A stretch of DNA of 64,000 nucleotides from Coxiella sp. RIFCSPHIGHO2_12_FULL_42_15 (GTDB taxonomy: Bacteria > Pseudomonadota > Gammaproteobacteria > Coxiellales > Coxiellaceae): positions 86,911 through 150,910 of the forward strand of contig MGOZ01000041.1 in assembly GCA_001797285.1 (NCBI GenBank). Direction: 5' to 3'. Each line of letters opens with the position of its first letter. Position 1 is the first letter of the stretch. This document shows positions 55,696-64,000 of this stretch, piece by piece. A program made the translations under genes and the position numbers. The notes beneath the pieces were generated by a model, which searched no databases, had not been told where the DNA came from, and worked only from the letters and a program-made list of their open reading frames with translations.

Positions 55696-56802
55696 CTACA
55701 ACATCACCAGATCTGCAACAACGCAACGCTGCAGTGTTTTACAAATATGCTGCACATCTTCTTCTTTTAGAAAAGGATGAAAGGGCAAACTCAATACGTG
55801 CTTTGCAGCTCGTTCTGCAACCGGGAATCGTTGCTGATGATAAGCGGGTCCCATAGCAGGTTGTAAATGCAAAGGTTTAGGGTAATGCACCGCCGTTGGA
55901 ATTTCCTCTGCTTTCAACGCCGCAATCACCGATAAACGCTCAGCGACTTCTACCGTATACTGCGCATAAACACTTAAATTATGCGGCTCAATATAGGGCT
56001 TTTGAAATGCACCTTCTAAATGCTGTGCATACCATGCCGCAACTTTTTGACGTAATGCAATTTCTTCATCAAATGTCTTCAGTTTTGTCAGTAGAATAGC
56101 CGCCTGCACGGTATCAAATCGTCCATTAAGACCTAATCGAACATGCTGATAACGTTGGCCTTGACCGTGGTTCATCACCATACGCATGACCGTTGCCAAC
56201 TGGTCATCATTCGTAAAACACGCCCCACCATCACCGTAGCACCCCAACGGTTTTGAAGGAAAAAAGCTCGTACACCCAATCGTTGTTAAACCACCCGAAC
56301 GCCGTCCTTTATACAGGGCACCAAAACTCTGCGCCGCATCTTCAATAACGGGAATACCATGGCCGTTAGCAATGGTATTAATGGCATCCCAATCAGCACA
56401 CTGCCCATACAGGCTCACTGGCATAATTGCTTTCGTCCGCGGCGTAATCGCAAGCGCCAGTTGATCAACGGCTAAATTGTAAGTTGCCGGATCAATATCC
56501 ACAAAAACAGGAACTGCACCGAGCAGCATAATAACTTCAGCAGTCCCAAAAAAGCTAAACGGGGTTGTAATCACCTCATCGCCTGGCTGAATCTCCAATG
56601 CCATGAGTGCTACGTGCAATGCCGTCGTGCCACTGGAAACCGTAATACAATGTTTAACACCTACATAATCCGCTAAAGCTTCCTCAACTTGACCCACTTC
56701 TGGCCCTAAAATATATTGACCGTGATTTAACACTTCGCTGATCGCTGCATTAATCTCGCTGCCTATTTTTTGATACTGTACCTGTAAATCAACAAATTTC
56801 AT
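55696..56802 (-). CDS. DegT/DnrJ/EryC1-family sugar aminotransferase
   Basis: The 368-residue PLP enzyme has SSGTTALHVALMAL, PVIEDAAQSFGALYKGR and the PLP lysine in FFPSKPLGCYGDGGA, the signatures of sugar aminotransferases such as WbpE/WlbC. It would transfer an amino group from glutamate to a nucleotide-linked keto sugar for O-antigen or glycan synthesis. ATG 56802 has AAAGGACGG upstream. The neighbouring ugd and galU suggest a UDP-sugar substrate, but the position of amination cannot be read. Confidence 0.88.
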   Translation of the reverse strand: MKFVDLQVQYQKIGSEINAAISEVLNHGQYILGPEVGQVEEALADYVGVKHCITVSSGTTALHVALMALEIQPGDEVITTPFSFFGTAEVIMLLGAVPVFVDIDPATYNLAVDQLALAITPRTKAIMPVSLYGQCADWDAINTIANGHGIPVIEDAAQSFGALYKGRRSGGLTTIGCTSFFPSKPLGCYGDGGACFTNDDQLATVMRMVMNHGQGQRYQHVRLGLNGRFDTVQAAILLTKLKTFDEEIALRQKVAAWYAQHLEGAFQKPYIEPHNLSVYAQYTVEVAERLSVIAALKAEEIPTAVHYPKPLHLQPAMGPAYHQQRFPVAERAAKHVLSLPFHPFLKEEDVQHICKTLQRCVVADLVML

Positions 56803-56879
56803 AAAATCCGTCCTTTCAGTCAATGGAAATTTGAGATAGTAATCAATTACCGTTATTTATGCTATCGTTGCTCGCTTTT

Positions 56880-57066
56880 CACAGGAATTCCCCATCTTCC
56901 GATGGGGAGTTCCTGAGGTCTTTTGTTTGAAGGGCGTCGCGACCAGGGAAGGTAAGGAGCGCCGAGCACAGGAGGTGCGTCCCTGAAAACAAAAGACCTT
57001 CCCGTTGGCGGCAGGGCACTTCGTGTGGCCGTCATCTTCAAAAAGCAACATGAAATATCCAGGTTA
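56880..57066. repeat. Composite repeat: R2 hairpin joined to truncated R1
   Basis: The R2 end hairpin GGAATTCCCCATC/GATGGGGAGTTCC (56880-56915) replaces the left arm of an R1 copy, which continues from 56916 to AAATATCCAGG at 57064. It occupies the gap between the divergent aminotransferase and purB genes, so their promoters must lie in or beside repeat DNA. Confidence 0.75.
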
Positions 57067-57106
57067 TGGTAACATGTGCCTTTTAGGCAGAAGGAATCCC
57101 AAACCA

Positions 57107-58495
57107 ATGGAACCCATGGAATTTAGCGAGATCACTGCAATTTCTCCCTTAGACGGCCGTTATGGAAATAAACTGCATGATTTACGCACGCTTGTCAGTG
57201 AATATGGTCTCATTTATTTTCGCGTTGAAGTGGAAGTCCGTTGGTTAATGCATTTAGCGGCAATTCCAGAAATTAAAGAAGTGCCAGCACTGACTGAAAA
57301 ACAACAGCAATTTTTCACGACATTCCTCAGTACGTTCAATTATGCTGACGCAGAGCACATTAAAAACATTGAGCTCACCACCAATCATGACGTAAAGGCC
57401 ATCGAATATTTTATTTGCGAAAAAATTTTCGCAGAAAAAGATTTACAACACCTCATTCCTTTTATTCATTTTGGCTGTACATCCGAAGACGTTAATAATC
57501 TTTCCTATGCATTAATGCTGAAAAAAGCACGCCAAGATTGTTTATTGCCTATGCTCACCCATATTACAAACCATCTTAAAAATCAAGCGCACGAATACTC
57601 GACACTGGCCATGCTAGGTCGAACCCATGGGCAAAGCGCAACACCAACGACCCTCGGCAAAGAATTTGCGAACGTGGTTGCGCGCCTACATCGTCAAATT
57701 CGACAACTCAAACAACAACAATTGCTGGGAAAATTCAATGGTGCCGTCGGTAATTATAATGCTCATTGTGTTGCTTACCCTGAAATTGATTGGCCACGTG
57801 TGTGCGAGCACTTCGTGCAATCACTGGGTTTAACTTTTAATCCTTTTACCACGCAAATTGAGCCTCACGATTTCATTGCCGAATTTTTACAAAACCTGAC
57901 GCGTATTAATACCATCTTGCTCGATCTCTCACGCGACTGCTGGTCTTATATCAGCATTGGATATTTTCAACAAAAATCTCTCACTCACGAAGTGGGCTCA
58001 TCCACCATGCCGCATAAAGTCAATCCCATTGATTTTGAAAATGCCGAAGGTAATTTAGGAATCGCAAATGCATTAGGCGAACACCTCGCGTTAAAACTAC
58101 CGATTTCACGCTGGCAGCGCGACCTTTCTGATTCAACCACCTTACGTAATATGGGTTCTATTTTGGGTTATAGTGTATTAGCTTACCACGCTCTACAAAA
58201 AGGATTAGCAAAAATCAGTGCCAATACCGATGCCATTCAACAAGATCTGCAGGATCGATGGGAAGTATTAGCCGAAGCCATTCAAATGGTCATGCGACGT
58301 TATGGCATTAATGACGCCTATGAGCAACTTAAAACGCTGACCCGGGGAAAAACCATAACACAAGCGCTGATAAGCCAATTCATTACTGAGCTCAATATCC
58401 CAAAAGAAGCAAAACAAGCCTTACTTCAACTGAATCCAACGCGTTATGTTGGCTATGCTGTTTCCCTCAGTGAAAAAATAGGTAATAATAACTAA
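57107..58495 (+). CDS. purB: Adenylosuccinate lyase
   Basis: The enzyme cleaves SAICAR and adenylosuccinate in purine synthesis. It shows SPLDGRYGNKL at the start, HFGCTSEDVNNLSYAL, MLGRTHGQSATPTTLGKE (with catalytic His) and the signature loop GSSTMPHKVNPIDFEN. ATG 57107 (AAGGA 11 bases upstream) or 57116 are both plausible; the frame extends into the upstream repeat and that part is not believed. The product has 462 residues, normal for the gammaproteobacterial type. Confidence 0.96.
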   Translation: MEPMEFSEITAISPLDGRYGNKLHDLRTLVSEYGLIYFRVEVEVRWLMHLAAIPEIKEVPALTEKQQQFFTTFLSTFNYADAEHIKNIELTTNHDVKAIEYFICEKIFAEKDLQHLIPFIHFGCTSEDVNNLSYALMLKKARQDCLLPMLTHITNHLKNQAHEYSTLAMLGRTHGQSATPTTLGKEFANVVARLHRQIRQLKQQQLLGKFNGAVGNYNAHCVAYPEIDWPRVCEHFVQSLGLTFNPFTTQIEPHDFIAEFLQNLTRINTILLDLSRDCWSYISIGYFQQKSLTHEVGSSTMPHKVNPIDFENAEGNLGIANALGEHLALKLPISRWQRDLSDSTTLRNMGSILGYSVLAYHALQKGLAKISANTDAIQQDLQDRWEVLAEAIQMVMRRYGINDAYEQLKTLTRGKTITQALISQFITELNIPKEAKQALLQLNPTRYVGYAVSLSEKIGNNN

Positions 58496-58527
58496 AGTGG
58501 GTACAACTTCTGTTTGCTGCCAACCAT

Positions 58528-58613
58528 TCTCGGTGAACATAAATTAGCAACTCATTGATTTAAAATGCTTATGCTTGAAACCGTGGGGGAGCGTCAGTCC
58601 GAGGCTGCACCCC
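58528..58613. repeat. Degenerate R2 piece and R3 end fragment
   Basis: TTAGCAACTCATTGATTTAA and TTGAAACCGTGGGGGA resemble the first third of R2, and CCGAGGCTGCACCCC is the reverse of an R3 end. No gene is seen here between purB and the YiiX-like gene. Confidence 0.45.
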
Positions 58614-58636
58614 TATAACAAGGACGATGAATTACC

Positions 58637-59488
58637 ATGGCATTCGGTAAATGGCTATTTAAAAAAATCAGTAAATATTATTCCTCCGAAACCAAAGATG
58701 ATAAGCGCGCCTATCTCTGTGATTTCGACCGTATCTGCCATGAAATTATTCCCGGTGATGTTTTGCTGGTTGAAGGCACTAATCGTATTAGTCGCTACAT
58801 TAAATCATTAACACACAGCCCTTGGACCCATGCCTCTCTTTATATCGGTCGATTACACAGCATCGAAGATCCCAAAATGCGCGAAATTGTGCGTAAGCAT
58901 TATCATGGTTCTGCTGGACAACAACTTTTAGTGGATACGATCGTCGGTCAGGGAACTTTCATTAGGCCTATTGGCTTTTATAAAAATCATCATATTCGTA
59001 TTTGCCGTCCAACGGGACTCTCGCACCGCGACACACAGCGTGTTATTGATTTTGCGATTCAACGTTTAGGACATACTTATAATATTCGTCATTTTCTCGA
59101 TTTAGCGCGTTTCATCTTATCAAATCACTGGTTTTTTCCACGTCGATGGCGCTCAACTTTATTTATGAGTGAAGATCCTAATCAAACGACCAAAGATATT
59201 TGCTCCGCCATGATTGCTGAGGCTTTCGTTTCCATCAAATTCCCCATTTTACCCTTTGTACGACATGGCGAAGGAAACAGTGTCGAACTGATTCAGCGCA
59301 ATCCCAAATTATTTACGCCCTCTGATTTCGATTATTCTCCATATTTTTCCATTATTAAATACCCTATTTTTCGTTTTACCGATCACGGCCCTTATCATGA
59401 TCTTCCTTGGCGTGAAGATTTATTGAGTCAGGATGAAGGAATTCTGACACCAACAAAAGAAAATAAAAAACCCAGTGATTCTCCCTGA
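58637..59488 (+). CDS. YiiX/YebB-like permuted NlpC/P60 hydrolase
   Basis: The 283-residue protein fits the YiiX-like, circularly permuted papain-fold amidases: IIPGDVLLVEGTNRISRYIK, the catalytic His in PWTHASLYIG near residue 67 and the catalytic Cys in DICSAMIAEAF near residue 195. A segment with YNIRHFLDLARFIL between them matches family spacing. No signal peptide is visible, so a cytosolic role or special export is likely. Relatives may cleave amide or ester bonds in lipids or peptides; the substrate is unknown. AAGGAC precedes the ATG. Confidence 0.8.
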   Translation: MAFGKWLFKKISKYYSSETKDDKRAYLCDFDRICHEIIPGDVLLVEGTNRISRYIKSLTHSPWTHASLYIGRLHSIEDPKMREIVRKHYHGSAGQQLLVDTIVGQGTFIRPIGFYKNHHIRICRPTGLSHRDTQRVIDFAIQRLGHTYNIRHFLDLARFILSNHWFFPRRWRSTLFMSEDPNQTTKDICSAMIAEAFVSIKFPILPFVRHGEGNSVELIQRNPKLFTPSDFDYSPYFSIIKYPIFRFTDHGPYHDLPWREDLLSQDEGILTPTKENKKPSDSP

Positions 59489-59497
59489 ACTTCTCGC

Positions 59498-59521
59498 GAT
59501 AATGACGGCCACATGAAGTGT
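59498..59521. repeat. R1 fragment
   Basis: ATAATGACGGCCACATGAAG matches the inner part of one R1 arm. It stands between the YiiX-like gene and maeA. Confidence 0.45.
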
Positions 59522-59611
59522 TCAGCGCCTATAGGCTTTAACCGACTAAAATGATATGCTTTGCTCCACCCCATAGTCAGAGAAAACAGAGCAGAAACAA
59601 AGGGTAACCTC

Positions 59612-61324
59612 ATGTTAAATTATCGAATCACGATGGATGAAACTGGAAAGAAATGGTTAGAAACTTCAATTAGCGGCAAGGCACTGCTTTCTATTCCTAC
59701 TCTCAACAAAGGCACTGCATTTACGGATCAGGAGCGTCAAGCATTTGGTTTGCTAGGCAAATTACCCGATTGTGTAGAGGATCTTGATACACAAGTGGCG
59801 CGTGTTTATCAACAATTCTTAAGTTACGACAAGCCCATTAATCGTAATCGTTATTTGAATCGATTGTTGGATTACAATCAAACATTATTTTACGAGTTAT
59901 TACGACGTCACACATCAGAAATGCTACCCGTGATTTATACGCCTTTTGTCGGCAGCAATGTGAAACTTTACAACATGCGATTCATGCAACCCCGTGGACT
60001 TTATATCTCCTATAAAAATCAAGATAAGATGGAAAAAATTCTTGATAATCGCACCAATCCCCATATTAAATTAATCGTTGTCACGGACGGTGAAGCAATT
60101 TTAGGAATCGGTGATCAAGGCGTTGGCGGAATGGCCATACCAGTGGCAAAATTAATTGTCTACAGTTTATTTGCAGGTATCGATCCTAATACCACACTAC
60201 CCATTATGTTAGATGTGGGTACCAATAACGAAGTCATTCTCAAAGATCCTTTATATTTGGGTTGGCGTCATCGACGTATCGATTCTGCATCATATCAAGT
60301 TTTTATGGATAGGTTTATTCACGTCGTGAAAAAGAAATTTCCGGGCGTCTTTTTACATTACGAAGATTTTGGCCGCAATAACGGTACTCATTTTTTAAAA
60401 AAATATCGCCATGAATTATGTAGCTTTAATGATGATATTCAAGGAACAGGTATTGTTGCACTCGCCGCTGTGTTGGCTGCCTGTCGTAAAACAAAAACAA
60501 AATTGCACGAACAACGCATTGTGATTTTTGGTGGTGGCTCTGCGGGAATGGGGGTTGCCGAAAATATTTATTCCGCACTGTTGGCCGCGGGCATTCAGGA
60601 AAAAACAGCTAAACATTGTTTTTGGATTGTGGATCGTTTTGGATTGGTGACGGATCGTTGTTCCGAAATCACAGATGCGCAGCAGCCCTTCGCACGCAAC
60701 TTCGCCGAAATCAGTTCATGGAACGTAGAAAATGCAGCATCAATTTCCTTGCTGGAAGTGATACAAAATGTAAAACCCACCATATTAATTGGCACGTCAG
60801 CACAAACCGGTGCTTTTACGCAAACGATGATTACCGAAATGGCAAACCACGTAGCAGAACCCACCATTCTGCCCCTGTCTAATCCCAATGAACGAGCCGA
60901 AGCAACACCCGAAGAAATTATTCACTGGACCAAAGGACGGGCATTGATAGCAACCGGTAGCCCTTTTGCGGATGTGCAATACAACAACCAAACGTTCGTC
61001 ATCAGCCAATGTAACAATTACTTGGCTTTTCCGGGATTGGGGCTTGGCATCACGGCAATAGGCGCAAGCTTCTGCAGCGACTCTATGCTGCGCGCTGCCA
61101 GTCATGCGCTTGCGGAATTTGCAAATCAACATTGCGATGGATTACTGCCCACCATTCCTCAGGTCGAAGCGGCTTCTCTGCATATCGCCATCGCCGTTGC
61201 AAAAGCAGGAGTCGATGAAGGATATGCAACGATAAAAATAGATAAACCGGTGGAAGAATTTATTGCAGAAGCGCGTTGGAAGCCTGGATATTTACCCTAT
61301 GTTTATTCCGAGTCACAACGGTAA
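59612..61324 (+). CDS. maeA: NAD-dependent malic enzyme
   Basis: The 570-residue enzyme decarboxylates malate to pyruvate with NAD. Motifs are the catalytic Tyr in IYTPFVGSNVKLYN, VTDGEAILGIGDQGVGGM, the metal site HYEDFGRNN with FNDDIQGTG, and the NAD loop FGGGSAGMGVAE. ATG 59612 has AAGGGTAA upstream and gives the length of E. coli MaeA; the 17 codons further up are not supported. A long palindrome follows the stop. Confidence 0.95.
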   Translation: MLNYRITMDETGKKWLETSISGKALLSIPTLNKGTAFTDQERQAFGLLGKLPDCVEDLDTQVARVYQQFLSYDKPINRNRYLNRLLDYNQTLFYELLRRHTSEMLPVIYTPFVGSNVKLYNMRFMQPRGLYISYKNQDKMEKILDNRTNPHIKLIVVTDGEAILGIGDQGVGGMAIPVAKLIVYSLFAGIDPNTTLPIMLDVGTNNEVILKDPLYLGWRHRRIDSASYQVFMDRFIHVVKKKFPGVFLHYEDFGRNNGTHFLKKYRHELCSFNDDIQGTGIVALAAVLAACRKTKTKLHEQRIVIFGGGSAGMGVAENIYSALLAAGIQEKTAKHCFWIVDRFGLVTDRCSEITDAQQPFARNFAEISSWNVENAASISLLEVIQNVKPTILIGTSAQTGAFTQTMITEMANHVAEPTILPLSNPNERAEATPEEIIHWTKGRALIATGSPFADVQYNNQTFVISQCNNYLAFPGLGLGITAIGASFCSDSMLRAASHALAEFANQHCDGLLPTIPQVEAASLHIAIAVAKAGVDEGYATIKIDKPVEEFIAEARWKPGYLPYVYSESQR

Positions 61325-61327
61325 GGA

Positions 61328-61391
61328 ACGTGTACGAAATAACTTTTACAACTTTTTCATGAAAAAGTTGTAAAAATTATTTCGCGCACGT
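61328..61391. terminator. 64-bp near-perfect palindrome between convergent genes
   Basis: Two 32-base arms centred between 61359 and 61360 (TTTTACAACTTTTTCA and its complement in the middle) differ at only about three positions. The stem contains U- and A-runs and probably ends transcripts of both maeA and the DsbA-like gene, though it is longer than an ordinary terminator. Confidence 0.65.
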
Positions 61392-61455
61392 CCCTAAAAA
61401 GACGTTTGTTTTCTTCTCGATCACGCTTTTTCTTACGGTTGCGGCTCAGATTGAT

Positions 61456-62235
61456 CTATTTACCTGCTGCTTTATTAATTGCATCCTGCAAAGTTTTTTG
61501 ATCCGCATATCCAGGAATAACCGTGGTATTTTGATCATTCGCACCATCAAGGGGCATGATCACAAACACAGGCGTAAATTCAAATCCTAAACTCATGCCA
61601 AATTTTAAGGTATCCGTGACAAGGCCTGCGTCTTTTCCCGCTTGTGCTTTTGCTTTGTTGATATCAACGCCGGATTGTTTTGCAAAATGATTAATATCAT
61701 CAACCGTGAGCTTTCCTTCTTCTTTACCACTGGAAAAAATCGCATGATGGTATTTCAGGTAAGCATTATACCCACCCAATTGATAAACCGCATAACCCAT
61801 TTCGGCGCCATATTTCGATGCTGCCCAACGCTCTGAAAATATCGGAAATTCTTTAAAAACATACATCACATTGGGATTATTTTTCATAATTTGTTCATAT
61901 TCAGAAAAAACTTTATGGCAAAAAGCACACTGATAATCGAAAAATTCAATGACAGCAACGTTAGCACCCGCCGGCTTGATCATAGGAGTGTTTTTATCGT
62001 TCAATAAGATATCTTTATTCGCTAGCACTGATTGCAAAAGCCTCTGCTGCATCGCTTGCATTTGCTTTTGCTGTAATTTTTGACTGACCTTGATTAAAAC
62101 TTCAGGATGCTCTATCAAATAATCACTTGCAATTTTACCAATTTCATCCTTTTGCTGGGGGGTAAAAGAATCTGCAGCAACCGCAGACATGACCGTAAAC
62201 AGACAAACCGCCGCTGCGACCATTGCTTTTTTCAT
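61456..62235 (-). CDS. DsbA/Com1-like thiol:disulfide protein
   Basis: ATG 62235 has AAGGAGA upstream and gives a signal peptide (MKKAMVAAAVCLFTVMSAVA). The mature 239-residue protein starts with a helical segment (FTPQQKDEIGKIASDYLIEHPEVL) and a Gln-rich helix, then a DsbA-type thioredoxin fold with the redox site YQCAFCHK near residue 113 and the cis-Pro loop FEFTPVFVI. This arrangement is that of Coxiella Com1 and Legionella DsbA2-like periplasmic or outer-membrane proteins. It would make or reshuffle disulfides in exported proteins. Confidence 0.9.
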   Translation of the reverse strand: MKKAMVAAAVCLFTVMSAVAADSFTPQQKDEIGKIASDYLIEHPEVLIKVSQKLQQKQMQAMQQRLLQSVLANKDILLNDKNTPMIKPAGANVAVIEFFDYQCAFCHKVFSEYEQIMKNNPNVMYVFKEFPIFSERWAASKYGAEMGYAVYQLGGYNAYLKYHHAIFSSGKEEGKLTVDDINHFAKQSGVDINKAKAQAGKDAGLVTDTLKFGMSLGFEFTPVFVIMPLDGANDQNTTVIPGYADQKTLQDAINKAAGK

Positions 62236-62318
62236 GAAGTTTCTCCTTAAATTGACTTTATAAGCATCGAAGACATGATCATACCGAATTATAATGCAGA
62301 GCAAAAGAGTATATAGGA

Positions 62319-63677
62319 TTAAAGCGCGGCAATGCGACTACGCCAGCGCATCCACAAGAGCAGCGCACCAATGAAAAAAGCGATGATGGCCGCCATTCGT
62401 ATCCCAATAACCCCCCACTCTAAACTAAATCCCATCACATAACTCAAAGGCACAGCAATCAACCACAATGTGATTAAACCCAACCACATAGGGTATTGAG
62501 TATCATAAAATCCCCGTAAAGCGCCCACATACAAGTTTCGCAACGTGTCTCCCAATAACGACAACGCCGTTAAATAAAAAAGCCAACGTGCCAACATAAC
62601 CGTTTGGGCATTAGCGGAGTCATGAATATTGATGTACATTGCTGAAAGGTAATTTGGTATCGCAAAAAACAAAATACTCAGTAATAAAACGGCGACTAAC
62701 CCAATGCGAATACAAACACGTCCTGTACGCTCAACCACGTGCCATTGTCGACTCCCAATCGCTTGGCTCACTAAAATGCCTGCCGATTCTGCAACCGCAA
62801 ATAAAGGGATCAGAAAAAGCAGCATCACTTGAAAAGTAATTTGTGATGCCGATAAAGCAGCCTCACCCAACCAACCGGTAAACAACGTCATAACAAAAAA
62901 GGCTAAAAGTTCCCCGCCAAACTGAATGCTCATCGGCCAACCCACTTGAAAAAGTTGCCGAACATAGTGCACACCTTTCAACTGACGCCATTCAAAAAAA
63001 CGATATTTTTTAACGTCTGGCAAATAATGCAGACTGATCAGCAAGGAAATCAGATTAATGACTGATTGAATGATAATACCAACTGCTAAACCACGAATTT
63101 TTAACGCAGGAAAACCGAATTTGCCGAAAATAAAGAGATACAAGATGGGAATGAGAATAATTAAACTAAAAATATTGTTAACAATTACCAAGTGCTGCTT
63201 CAAAATCCCGTAACAAAATTGCTGCACACACACGAGCAGCATCAGTGGAATCCCCACCCAAGCAAAAACATGAAAATATTCACTACTGATTTTTGTAAAT
63301 TGTGGTGATTGCCCAGTTAATTTTAATAGATCACCGATAAAGTAAAAGACCACCGACAGCACAGCACCAATAATAATAGAAAAAATAAAACTCTGCTGAA
63401 AAAGGGTACCCAGTTCATATGGCTTTTCTTCTCCAAACAAACGCCCAGCAACTACGCCGATGGCAAATAACAGCGACATAAAGATGACGCAACACGTAAT
63501 TTGAGTTGCATTAATGAGTGCACTTGCCGCCAACTCCTCTTTACCCAAATGAGCGACCATCAGCATACCAACAAACCAACCCATCATTTGTATGAAACGA
63601 GACCAAGCCATAGGCAAGGCTAAGCTTAAAACATGGAATATGAGTCCGTTGGGCTTGTGGGATGAAATGGATTGCAT
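62319..63677 (-). CDS. MATE-family multidrug/cation efflux protein
   Basis: The 452-residue protein has about 12 membrane helices in two related halves, with the MATE patterns MVAHLGKEELAASALINA in the first half and FTGWLGEAALSASQITFQVM in the second. It exports cationic compounds in exchange for Na+ or H+. AGGGC lies upstream of the ATG. It is followed on the same strand by the DsbA-like gene, 84 bases away, probably under its own promoter. Confidence 0.92.
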   Translation of the reverse strand: MQSISSHKPNGLIFHVLSLALPMAWSRFIQMMGWFVGMLMVAHLGKEELAASALINATQITCCVIFMSLLFAIGVVAGRLFGEEKPYELGTLFQQSFIFSIIIGAVLSVVFYFIGDLLKLTGQSPQFTKISSEYFHVFAWVGIPLMLLVCVQQFCYGILKQHLVIVNNIFSLIILIPILYLFIFGKFGFPALKIRGLAVGIIIQSVINLISLLISLHYLPDVKKYRFFEWRQLKGVHYVRQLFQVGWPMSIQFGGELLAFFVMTLFTGWLGEAALSASQITFQVMLLFLIPLFAVAESAGILVSQAIGSRQWHVVERTGRVCIRIGLVAVLLLSILFFAIPNYLSAMYINIHDSANAQTVMLARWLFYLTALSLLGDTLRNLYVGALRGFYDTQYPMWLGLITLWLIAVPLSYVMGFSLEWGVIGIRMAAIIAFFIGALLLWMRWRSRIAAL

Positions 63678-64000
63678 GTTTTTTGCCCTGGCGGTATGAA
63701 TGCGAGTAAGTGATTATACGGAAGGGGTTTATTGTTTGCAATTCGTATAATTGCTGGAGAATTTATGTTAGAAAGGCGGCGCTTGCCCGGAAAGAGGGTC
63801 CGGGGGCACCGAGCTGTCACCTCCTATAGGAAGGTGAGGATAAAATAAAGTATGTTGGCAAACTTGAAAAGCTTGGTGTCTTACATTTCGGTTAGTTTCT
63901 TCTGGCAGGCTTTCTTTACGTTTACGTTTTCTAGGGTCTTATATGGACTCGACCGTATTGTCAAAGATTAATGATCATTTTGTTAATTAGGTTAAGATTG
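63678..64000. other. Window end without gene
   Basis: No supported ORF is seen. Two hairpins stand out: CCCGGA/TCCGGG near 63788-63804 and CACCTCC/GGAAGGTG near 63821-63839. The GC-rich stretch 63768-63840 differs from the AT-rich flanks and may be another repeat fragment. Confidence 0.4.

Noticed and set aside
33301..57066. Repeated palindromes considered as CRISPR arrays
   Set aside because: Copies are dispersed singly over tens of kilobases, of 60-200 bp, with no regular spacers and no cas genes.

Overview
This 64 kb window is an AT-rich chromosome segment of a gammaproteobacterium, most likely of the order Legionellales (Coxiella/Legionella/Berkiella/Aquicella-like). The evidence is the conserved gammaproteobacterial gene order (dnaB-alr, smrB divergent from prmB-aroC, rpsF-rpsR-rplI, rpsO-pnp, comEC-msbA-lpxK). 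A Com1-like periplasmic DsbA, a giant ankyrin-repeat gene and several orphan membrane or cytosolic proteins are typical of intracellular members of that order. The species cannot be fixed from sequence reading alone.

Layout. 1-3.3 kb: 3' end of an NRPS-type adenylation/carrier gene and a trans thioesterase-like gene. 3.3-6.7 kb: an orphan polytopic membrane protein and an orphan HAD-like protein. 6.9-8.75 kb: tRNA-Arg(UCG) followed by an integrase-less 1.8 kb island that carries only an AbiE-type toxin-antitoxin pair, bounded by a 45-bp direct repeat of the tRNA 3' end. 8.8-12.7 kb: an orphan gene, then an OmpR-type two-component system whose kinase is interrupted by an in-frame amber codon. 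12.7-18.2 kb: coaBC-asd-aroC-prmB and, divergently, smrB-udk. 18.2-20.2 kb: an orphan membrane protein and two exported proteins sharing HYG(P/A) motifs. 20.3-23.0 kb: sdhE-alr-dnaB. 23.2-33.3 kb: a two-gene accessory block made of a SecA-like ATPase and a 2364-residue coiled-coil/ankyrin protein. 33.5-35.5 kb: ribosomal protein operon. 35.9-42.4 kb: Mth938-like gene, nadE, lpxK-msbA, truncated comEC. 42.9-49.8 kb: mgsA, a lipase-like hydrolase, pnp-rpsO, putP, a YbhN-like membrane protein, a tiny lipoprotein. 49.8-57 kb: galU-pgi, an SDR, ugd, an exported protein and a sugar aminotransferase. 57-63.7 kb: purB, a YiiX-like hydrolase, maeA, a DsbA/Com1-like protein and a MATE exporter.

Between the genes lie at least five families of short non-coding repeats, here called R1 to R5. 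R1 (197 bp, about 65-bp similar ends, 4-bp CTAA/TTAG duplications), R2 (178 bp, one copy flanked by a 12-bp duplication), R3 (about 147 bp, one copy nested inside R1 with a 10-bp duplication), R4 (168 bp, two inverted copies) and R5 (hairpins resembling IS200/IS605 ends) behave like non-autonomous mobile elements. No transposase is present in the window. Several sit at gene ends: R5 supplies the last residues and stop of the ankyrin gene, R3 overlaps the end of ugd, an R1 half copy follows the truncated comEC, and R1/R2 fill the region upstream of purB.

How the genes fit together: the core genes cover CoA, lysine/aromatic and NAD biosynthesis, lipid A export, nucleotide-sugar supply (pgi, galU, ugd and an aminotransferase) and translation. 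The accessory candidates of most interest are the SecA-like/ankyrin pair and the tRNA-anchored AbiE mini-island with its palindromic, probably leaderless promoter.
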